Origin: JAZDJJ01 sp043804035
Lineage (GTDB): Bacteria > Bacteroidota > Bacteroidia > Palsa-948
Length of the DNA: 20,440 bases
Direction of reading: 5' to 3'
Assembly: GCA_043804035.1 (NCBI GenBank)
Contig: JAZDJJ010000052.1
Span: 1 to 20,440 of the forward strand
Below the pieces are notes generated by a model. That model did not search any database and had not been told where the DNA came from. It worked only from the letters and a program-made list of their open reading frames with translations. Shown piece by piece: positions 15,014 to 20,440 of this stretch; positions within the stretch are counted from its first letter, which is position 1; every line of letters starts with the position of its first letter. The position numbers and the translations under genes were made by a program.

Positions 15014-16429
15014 ATGACTATTCAATTATCACATCCCATTTTCAAAACCATTTCCGATTGTACAGATGAAATGAATGTCCCCATTTATGTTGTTGGTGGA
15101 TGGGTACGCGATATGCTTTTAACCCGCCCCTGCAAAGACATTGACTTTGTTGTTATCGGCAGTGGAACAGATGTCGCTGAACATATTGCAAAAAAATTAA
15201 AAACAAATGTTACTGTATTTAAAAATTTTGGCACTGCCAATATTAAATACGAAGGTCTGGAAATAGAATTTGTAGGAGCGAGAAAAGAATCTTATCGTTA
15301 TGATTCACGAAAGCCAACAGTAGAAAACGGTACGTTGGAAGATGATCAGAACAGACGTGATTTTACTATCAATGCACTGGCAGTTTCACTCAACAAAAAG
15401 AATTACGGAGAACTCCTTGACCCATTTGGCGGAATAAAAGACATAGAACAAAAAATTATCCGCACACCACTTGACCCGAATATCACTTATTCAGATGATC
15501 CGCTCAGGATGATGCGAGCCATTCGTTTTGCCACACAGTTAAATTTTGACATAGAAAAAAAATCACTCGTTGCCATTTCGCAAAATAAAGAGCGTATAAA
15601 AATTATTTCCAAAGAGCGCATTGCTGATGAGATAAACAAAATTATTCTTTCCCCTATTCCTTCTGTTGGATTTAAACTTTTGTCCGACACAAGATTGATG
15701 CAGTTTATTTTTCCGCTGATGGAAAATTTGCGTGGAGTGGAAACTATCAATGGGAAATCGCATAAGGATAATTTTTTTCATACGCTACAAGTGCTGGATA
15801 ATCTTTCGCTCAACACCGACAATTTATGGTTGCGATGGTCGGCACTGCTTCATGACATTGCCAAACCACAAACAAAACATTTTGATGAACGCGAAGGATG
15901 GACTTTTCACGGACACGAAGACAGAGGCGGAAAGATGATTCCGAAAATTTTTAATTCACTCAAGTTGCCGATGAATGAAAAAATGAGATATGTGCAAAAA
16001 TTAGTATTTCTTCATCTGCGTCCAATCATATTAGCAAAAGAAGAAGTAACGGATTCGGCCATTCGCAGATTATTATTTGAAGCAGGCGACGACATTGACG
16101 ACCTTATGCTTTTGTGTGAAGCCGACATCACTACACAAAATCCAAATAAACTTCAGCGATACCTGAATAATTTTGAATTAGTAAGAACGAAATTAAAAGA
16201 GGTGGAAGAAAAAGATCGTATCCGCAACTGGCAACCACCTATTACCGGAGAAATTATCATGAAGGTCTTTAATATTCCTCCTTCAAAAACAGTGGGCATC
16301 ATAAAAGATACTATCCGCGATGCCATCCTTGACGGACATATCCAAAACGATTATCAGGAAGCATACCATTTCATGATACAAAAAGCTAAAGAGATGGGCA
16401 TTCTTGCTGTGAATAAAATTTCTTTCTGA
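15014..16429 (+). CDS. cca: CCA tRNA nucleotidyltransferase / polyA polymerase-family, with HD domain
   Basis: 471 residues. A class II CCA-adding enzyme that builds or repairs the 3' CCA of tRNAs in the cytoplasm. The nucleotidyltransferase head has VVGGWVRDMLL (27-36), catalytic Asp42 and Asp44 in KDIDFVV, RRDFTINALA (114-123) and DDPLRMMRAIRFA (161-173). An HD phosphohydrolase domain follows (His280-Asp281 in LLHDIAKPQT), as in many Bacteroidota and in E. coli-type enzymes. The family includes separate CC- and A-adding enzymes; this cannot be decided by eye. The ATG at 15014 is the first in frame, just before the conserved region. Confidence 0.93.
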   Translation: MTIQLSHPIFKTISDCTDEMNVPIYVVGGWVRDMLLTRPCKDIDFVVIGSGTDVAEHIAKKLKTNVTVFKNFGTANIKYEGLEIEFVGARKESYRYDSRKPTVENGTLEDDQNRRDFTINALAVSLNKKNYGELLDPFGGIKDIEQKIIRTPLDPNITYSDDPLRMMRAIRFATQLNFDIEKKSLVAISQNKERIKIISKERIADEINKIILSPIPSVGFKLLSDTRLMQFIFPLMENLRGVETINGKSHKDNFFHTLQVLDNLSLNTDNLWLRWSALLHDIAKPQTKHFDEREGWTFHGHEDRGGKMIPKIFNSLKLPMNEKMRYVQKLVFLHLRPIILAKEEVTDSAIRRLLFEAGDDIDDLMLLCEADITTQNPNKLQRYLNNFELVRTKLKEVEEKDRIRNWQPPITGEIIMKVFNIPPSKTVGIIKDTIRDAILDGHIQNDYQEAYHFMIQKAKEMGILAVNKISF

Positions 16430-16444
16430 TAATGAAAAAAATAA

Positions 16445-16515
16445 AACACTGATGACACTGATAATGATTAAATCAAAATTTTTTTGATTTTATTTGTATT
16501 CATCTCATCTGTGTT
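16445..16515. repeat. Small palindromic repeat, family C, copy 2
   Basis: Inverted ends AACACTGATGA (16445-16455) and TCATCTGTGTT (16505-16515) with one mismatch, and a central perfect hairpin AAATCAAAA / TTTTGATTT (16470-16490). It fills the cca-miaA spacer. The open frame upstream of the true miaA start runs through it and is not coding. Confidence 0.6.
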
Positions 16516-16537
16516 CCATAGAAAAAGTAATAAGCAA

Positions 16538-17506
16538 ATGAACAATATAAAAAACGACAAATATCTTGTTGTCATTAGCGGACCTACTGCTGTGGGAAAA
16601 TCAGCAACAGCCGTTGTGCTGGCAAAAAAATTTAACTCCGAAATTATTTCTGCCGATTCAAGACAATTTTATAGGGAAATGAATATTGGTACTGCAAAGC
16701 CATCCATTGAAGAATTGAGAGAAGTGCGGCATCATTTTATTAATTCACTTTCTATTTATGACGATTACAATGCATCCATGTTTGCTGTGGAAGCGGAAAA
16801 ACTTTTGAAAATTCTCTTCAAAAAAATGAATGTGGTTTTTTTAGTTGGTGGAAGCGGACTTTATATAAATGCTCTGTGTAATGGATTTGATTCCATGCCC
16901 GAAAAAGATACCGCCATCCGCAATGAACTTAACTTTTTGTATAAGCAAGAAAAAATTATCGCTCTACAAAAACTACTTCTTGAAAAAGATCCTGAATATT
17001 ATAAAATAGTTGATTTGAATAATCCTCATCGGCTTATCCGTGCAATTGAAGTTTGTCTGCTCACAGGAAAAACTTATTCTTCATTACGAAAAACAAATTC
17101 GTCTTCTGCCATTCATCAAATAAAAAAAGAAGACACACAAAAAAAAGATTTTTCCATTGTCAAAATAGGACTGACTGTTTCAAAAGAAATATTACATGAA
17201 AGAATAAATACACGTGTTGATAAAATGATGGCAGAAGGATTTTTGGAAGAAGTCAAAAAAATATTTTCACACAGGAAATTAAATTCTTTGCAAACTCTTG
17301 GCTATAAAGAATTATTTGATTACATAGAAAATAAAACCAATCTTGTTACTGCTGTTGAACTAATAAAACTACATACCCGGCAGTTTGCCAAACGGCAGAT
17401 GACATGGTTCAGAAAGGATAAAGAAATAAAATGGTTTGATACAAATGATGAAAAATCTATAGTGCAAATTTTTTTATACTTGCAGGAAAAATTGAACAAC
17501 GAATAA
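16538..17506 (+). CDS. miaA: tRNA dimethylallyltransferase MiaA
   Basis: 322 residues from the ATG at 16538. It adds the dimethylallyl group to N6 of A37 in tRNAs reading codons that start with U. The P-loop GPTAVGKS is at 15-22, ISADSRQFYREMNIGTAKPS follows (37-56), then VGGSGLYINAL, NPHRLIRAIEV, LGYKELFDYI and the TRQFAKRQMTWFR motif, covering substrate and tRNA contacts of the family. The frame is open 18 codons further upstream from a TTG, but that part lies in a family C repeat and is rejected as start. It sits behind cca, another tRNA maturation gene. Confidence 0.95.
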   Translation: MNNIKNDKYLVVISGPTAVGKSATAVVLAKKFNSEIISADSRQFYREMNIGTAKPSIEELREVRHHFINSLSIYDDYNASMFAVEAEKLLKILFKKMNVVFLVGGSGLYINALCNGFDSMPEKDTAIRNELNFLYKQEKIIALQKLLLEKDPEYYKIVDLNNPHRLIRAIEVCLLTGKTYSSLRKTNSSSAIHQIKKEDTQKKDFSIVKIGLTVSKEILHERINTRVDKMMAEGFLEEVKKIFSHRKLNSLQTLGYKELFDYIENKTNLVTAVELIKLHTRQFAKRQMTWFRKDKEIKWFDTNDEKSIVQIFLYLQEKLNNE

Positions 17507-17524
17507 TGAACATAATCAATAGTG

Positions 17525-19387
17525 ATGAAAAAAATTATTGCCTTTATGGGCAGTTCCAAAAATTGGTTTCGTCATTGCGACATGAAGCGAAGCGAAATGG
17601 AAGCAATCTCTAATCTGCCTGTGCCGAACTTGTCTGCGTGCGGACGCACAGGCAGAACACGGCAGACAGGTAGCAGGGACGAAGATTGCTTCGGGTTGTT
17701 TAAGGCAACCCTCGCAATGACGTTTATTTGTATTTTCCGAACTGCCCTTATCTTTTTACTTTTTGCTTTTAACTTTTTACTTCCAGCCCAACACATTTGG
17801 TATTTTGGTAATGGTGCAGGTTTAGATTTTGCTTCAGGAATTGCAAAACCAATTTATGATGGAAAACTTTTTACTCTTGAAGGATGTGCCATTGCATCTG
17901 ATGAACAAGGAAAATTATTGTTTTATACCGATGGAATTACTGTTTGGGATAAACGCCATAATATTATGCAAAACGGAGAAAATCTAAACGGTTCTCATTC
18001 CTCCACCCAATCAGTAATAATTGTTCAACAGCCACCTCGCACATCTCTATTGAAAGATAAAAAAGATGAGAATTATTTTCTTTTTACCGTTGATGAAAAA
18101 GCCGGAAAAAAAGGATTATGTTATTCAGTAATAAATATTTCTGCGGGAAAAGGAATAGTTACTAAAAAAAATATTCAGTTGATTGAATCATCAACCGAAA
18201 AACTTACAGCAGTTCAGCATGCAAATGGAAAAGATGTTTGGATAATTACACATCAATGGAATTCAAATTGCTTTTTTGTTTTTCCGGTTACTTCACAAGG
18301 AATAGGAGAGCCGATTATTTCTGCAGTGGGATTGACGCATGCAGAAACCGGTGCAAAAGAAAATAGAGAAGCCATTGGATATTTGCGCGCATCATGTAAT
18401 GGCAAAAAATTAGCATCTGCAATTTGCTATCGTGAAAAAAACAACTTTAGTATTTTTAATTTTGATAAATCAACGGGAAAGATTTCTGATCCTGTTGAAA
18501 ATACTGTGGATGGGTTTCCTTATGGACTTTGTTTCTCTCCTGATGATTCTAAACTTTATATTTCTTTTCTAAAAGGAAAATCCGGCATCTTACAATACGA
18601 CTTGGCGAATCAATCAATGACTGAAATTAGTTTAAATGAAAAAAATAATTCTTATGGCAGTTTGCAATTAGCGCCTGATGGAAAAATTTATGTGGCTCGT
18701 CCCGGAAGTTTTCTTGATGCAATAGAATCTCCCAACGAAAAGGGAATTTTTTGCAAATACACAAAAGGAATATTAAATCTTTCACCGGCAAGTATCGCTT
18801 TCGGACTTCCTAATTTATGGCAGTTTGTTTCTCCTAATTCAAAATCTTTTGATTGCAACAAGATTATTGAAAACCCATTTTCGGAAAAATATAAATTGCT
18901 GACAAAAGAAATATCTGTTTGTGAAAACAAATATATACTTGATGCAAAAAATTTTGGAGCATCATTTAATTGGTCAACATTAGAAACAACGCAAAAGATT
19001 ACTGTGGATACAACAGGTATTTATCGTGTTGCTATTATAAAGAATGGATGTACTATCGTTGATAGCATACGAATAAAATTCAAAAAAGACCTTGCTGTGT
19101 TCAGATATCTTCCTTTATTTAATCCTGAAAATGAATTTATCAACAGTGAATTTTATTATGATATTGATGAGATGACTGATTTTAATTTGAAAGTTTTTGA
19201 CAGCAATAAAAAATATATTCTTTTTGAAACAAAAAATTCTAATGTTAAGTGGAGCGGAAAAAATCTCAAAGGCAAAATTGTTCCTACCGGCGAATATTAT
19301 TGGGAAGTTAAGTACAAACCGAAATGCCCTAAAGGAAGCAAAGAGATAATTGAAAAAGGAAAAGTAAGTATAATAAGAAAAAAATAA
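17525..19387 (+). CDS. Secreted T9SS-type (gliding motility-associated C-terminal domain) protein with a MITE inserted in its signal peptide
   Basis: 620 residues as read. After residue 75 the body has HIWYFGNGAGLDFASG, LEGCAIASDEQGKLLFYTDGITVWD and repeated beta-propeller-like segments, a familiar Bacteroidota secreted-protein architecture. The C-terminus (FNLKVFDSNKKY...VKWSGKNLKGKIVPTGEYYWEVKY...GKVSIIRK) matches the type B, CHU_C-like, sorting domain of T9SS cargo. Residues 8-75 come from a family A repeat; without it the start reads MKKIIAFIFLLFAFNFLLPA, an ordinary signal peptide. An in-frame ATG at 17717, inside the element, would give MTFICIFRTALIFLLFAFNF, still signal-like, so secretion may survive from that start. 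The ATG at 17525 is the ancestral start; a GTG lies one codon before. Cargo function is unknown. Confidence 0.88.
   Translation: MKKIIAFMGSSKNWFRHCDMKRSEMEAISNLPVPNLSACGRTGRTRQTGSRDEDCFGLFKATLAMTFICIFRTALIFLLFAFNFLLPAQHIWYFGNGAGLDFASGIAKPIYDGKLFTLEGCAIASDEQGKLLFYTDGITVWDKRHNIMQNGENLNGSHSSTQSVIIVQQPPRTSLLKDKKDENYFLFTVDEKAGKKGLCYSVINISAGKGIVTKKNIQLIESSTEKLTAVQHANGKDVWIITHQWNSNCFFVFPVTSQGIGEPIISAVGLTHAETGAKENREAIGYLRASCNGKKLASAICYREKNNFSIFNFDKSTGKISDPVENTVDGFPYGLCFSPDDSKLYISFLKGKSGILQYDLANQSMTEISLNEKNNSYGSLQLAPDGKIYVARPGSFLDAIESPNEKGIFCKYTKGILNLSPASIAFGLPNLWQFVSPNSKSFDCNKIIENPFSEKYKLLTKEISVCENKYILDAKNFGASFNWSTLETTQKITVDTTGIYRVAIIKNGCTIVDSIRIKFKKDLAVFRYLPLFNPENEFINSEFYYDIDEMTDFNLKVFDSNKKYILFETKNSNVKWSGKNLKGKIVPTGEYYWEVKYKPKCPKGSKEIIEKGKVSIIRKK
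17548..17747 (+). mobile_element. MITE-like element, family A, complete long copy with target duplication
   Basis: 200 bp bounded by perfect 9-bp inverted ends GGGCAGTTC (17548-17556) and GAACTGCCC (17739-17747). TTAT lies on both sides (17544-17547 and 17748-17751), an apparent 4-bp target duplication. Nested inverted pairs run inward: CGTCATTGCGA / TCGCAATGACG, GGAAGCAATCT / AGATTGCTTC, CTGCCTGTGC / GCACAGGCAG. No transposase is encoded. The element plus duplication adds 204 bp (68 codons) to the host gene without a stop in the gene's frame. Confidence 0.85.
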
Positions 19388-19392
19388 GTTCC

Positions 19393-19613
19393 AGGACTTA
19401 CGCAAAACCTTTAAATTGGAGGATAAAGTGTTGTTTCATTGTTTCATTGTTTCATTGTTATGCCCTTTCAGGGCGTAATGCTGTATAGATTTTCTCTCAC
19501 AGGGCGATGCCCTGTGTTATGATATAATGCCCTTTCCGGGCATACATTGTTACATTGTAGAGTGAAAACCTATCAAAGAAAACGACTTTAGTGATATTTC
19601 TTGCGTAAGTCCT
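19393..19613. repeat. Inverted-repeat element, family B ends, mosaic interior
   Basis: Perfect 13-bp ends AGGACTTACGCAA (19393-19405) and TTGCGTAAGTCCT (19601-19613). AAGTTC lies at 19386-19391 and again at 19614-19619, one base off symmetric, so it may be a target duplication. The interior contains TTTCATTG three times in tandem (19434-19457) and three hairpins: GCCCTTTCAGGGC (19462-19474), CACAGGGCGATGCCCTGTG (19498-19516) and GCCCTTTCCGGGC (19529-19541). It occupies the whole space between the convergent T9SS gene and rnpB and encodes nothing. Confidence 0.75.
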
Positions 19614-19620
19614 AAGTTCA

Positions 19621-19637
19621 ATAAAAAAACATACCAG
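19621..19637 (-). terminator. Probable rnpB terminator
   Basis: On the minus strand the 3' arm of helix P1 (CTGGTATG) runs directly into seven T's. The hairpin is the RNA's own P1 helix, so termination may need nothing more. The assignment is inferred from position. Confidence 0.4.
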
Positions 19638-19992
19638 ACCTGTAAGCCGGATTTTGTATCTCAGTTTTTTGAGATCTCTATCATTTATCTTTGCGGTCTA
19701 CCAGCGAATTATTCCGATTGAATCGGAATTGGCGAGCAGCCATTCACTATTTGACTTTGCAACTCCTGAGGTTTTCCCCTCTCCGACATCGCTATCGGGA
19801 GGCGTGGGCTCTTACTCCGCGTTTTCACCCTTGCTCAGATTTTCATCAGAGCGGTTTATTTTCTGTAGCACTGTCTGTTCCTGAAAAATTACTTTATCAG
19901 GACCCCCAATTGACTTGGGGCAGGATGCTCTCTGTTGTCCGGACTTTCCTCCCTCCGATAAATCGGAGAGCGATAGAGCGAACTAGTATGTT
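19628..19992 (-). ncRNA. rnpB: RNase P RNA, bacterial type A
   Basis: About 365 nt on the minus strand, the catalytic RNA that removes tRNA 5' leaders. Conserved blocks in order, 5' to 3': GAGGAAAGTCCGGAC (19937-19951) with AGCATCCTGCCC after it, ACAGAAAATAAACCGC (19851-19866), GGGTGAAAACGCGGAGTAAG (within 19804-19830, reverse complement), and CAAAATCCGGCTTACAGG (19639-19656). The ends pair as helix P1: AACATACTAG at the 5' end (19983-19992) with CTGGTATGTT at the 3' end (19628-19637), allowing one G-U. Ends are set by this helix and are good to a few bases. Three helices contain near-identical TCCGAT/ATCGGA stems. Repeats flank it on both sides. Open frames antisense to it are not genes. Confidence 0.95.
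19711..19968. repeat. Three short palindromes within rnpB
   Basis: ATTCCGATT-G-AATCGGAAT at 19711-19729, TCCGA...TCGGGA at 19782-19800, and CTCCGAT-AA-ATCGGAG at 19953-19968. All share the TCCGA/TCGGA stem, although they belong to three different helices of RNase P RNA. Confidence 0.5.
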
Positions 19993-20026
19993 AAAGAACT
20001 TTTGTTATTCAGTTGTCATTCATTAT

Positions 20027-20092
20027 TACTGATGAACCACACTCGGTTCATCTTTTGTTGATTTTTTTTGACACAAAAAATTATGCCTCGCA
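20027..20092 (+). repeat. Dispersed repeat, family D, copy 2
   Basis: Matches 215-280 with few differences (GATGAACC..GGTTCATC palindrome, T-run, CACAAAAAATTA). It begins 35 bases upstream of the rnpB 5' end, so the rnpB promoter must lie within or beside it. I see no TAnnTTTG box there on the minus strand. Confidence 0.65.
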
Positions 20093-20299
20093 AAGACGCA
20101 GAGACGCAAAGTTTTATAAATTATTACCTGATGTTACGCAGAAACATATTTTGCTTATTATTATTTTTTTGGTTCTACCGCTAACTGTGTGAAAATAGTT
20201 TTAGGTTTCTGTAATTACCACTATCTTAATTGCCACTACCTTTAGGTAGTGGATTTAGAATTTAATGATATGAATTGGCTTTAGCCAAAATTCTTTATA
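20093..20299. other. Gene-free stretch with hairpin repeats
   Basis: No gene. It holds an AGACGCA/GACGCAAAG repetitive tract (20095-20111), a TTACGCAGA word near 20130 like the family B ends, a perfect hairpin CCACTACC-TTTA-GGTAGTGG (20233-20252) and a smaller one TTGGC-TTTA-GCCAA (20275-20288). Both hairpins share a TTTA loop. Confidence 0.5.
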
Positions 20300-20439
20300 G
20301 GGCGGTTCCAAAAATTGATTTCGTCATTGCGACTGCGAGGCACGAAGCAGGAAGCAATCTCTATTTCTACATAAAAAAACAGATTGCTTCAGTCGTTCCT
20401 CCTTCGCAATGACGTTTATTTGTATTTTTAGAACTGCCC
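20300..20439 (+). repeat. MITE-like element, family A, short-type copy, complete
   Basis: 140 bp from GGGCGGTTC (20300-20308) to GAACTGCCC (20431-20439), ends inverted with one mismatch. From 20306 it is the same as 1-134 except for one base. The left flank is TATA and only one base (A) of the right flank is visible, so no target duplication can be confirmed. Confidence 0.85.
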
Positions 20440-20440
20440 A

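Noticed and set aside
16484..16537. 18-codon upstream extension of miaA
   Set aside because: It starts with TTG inside a palindromic repeat; the family P-loop begins at the right distance from the ATG at 16538.
19654..20032. Two overlapping open frames on the plus strand at the right end
   Set aside because: They are antisense to conserved RNase P RNA blocks.
1..20440. Defence, toxin-antitoxin or biosynthetic system
   Set aside because: MORN_2 repeats have been linked by name to toxin-antitoxin variants and the PD-(D/E)XK gene is a nuclease, but neither has a partner gene, and all neighbours are housekeeping genes.

Overview
The window looks like chromosomal DNA of an uncultured-type, AT-rich member of the Bacteroidota. 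The evidence is a T9SS/gliding-type C-terminal sorting domain, several TAnnTTTG-like promoter boxes, lipoproteins with Bacteroidota-style lipoboxes, an atpB with an N-terminal signal-like extension, and single-chain glycyl-tRNA synthetase. Nearly all genes are housekeeping. I see no phage, plasmid, CRISPR or recognisable defence system.

Layout. Bases 1-542 are gene-free and made of dispersed repeats. Then come an unknown lipoprotein (+, 543-1391), rfaE2 (-) and recG (+), the last two divergent. After a 519-base repeat-filled gap, a long minus-strand block runs from 11656 down to 4738: an MBL-fold hydrolase and glyS (overlapping ATGA), a DPM-type glycosyltransferase and pyrC (overlapping ATGA), then rlmN, a polyprenyl diphosphate synthase (overlapping ATGA) and a MORN-like lipoprotein. 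From 11776 the plus strand carries the F0 genes atpB, atpE and atpF. A PD-(D/E)XK transposase-type nuclease gene sits between atpB and atpE, and the usual atpH-A-G are missing downstream. Then follow cca, miaA and a secreted T9SS-type protein. RNase P RNA (rnpB) is on the minus strand at the right end, convergent with that protein gene.

Functional themes: tRNA/rRNA maturation and charging (rnpB, cca, miaA, rlmN, glyS), cell-envelope precursors (rfaE2, DPM-type synthase, polyprenyl synthase), pyrimidine synthesis (pyrC), ATP synthase F0, and DNA repair (recG).

The unusual signal is the density of small, non-coding, terminal-inverted-repeat elements. One family (ends GGGCAGTTC/GAACTGCCC, about 135-200 bp, hairpin-forming) has copies at both window ends and at three internal sites. 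One internal copy has inserted in frame into the signal peptide of the T9SS protein with an apparent 4-bp TTAT target duplication; removing 204 bp restores a normal signal peptide. A second family has AGGACTTACGCA ends and unrelated interiors. Short palindromes also appear in three helices of RNase P RNA and possibly as an in-frame insert in recG. Two genes (rlmN and the MBL hydrolase) each carry a single extra base in a homopolymer run, which may be sequencing error or real decay.
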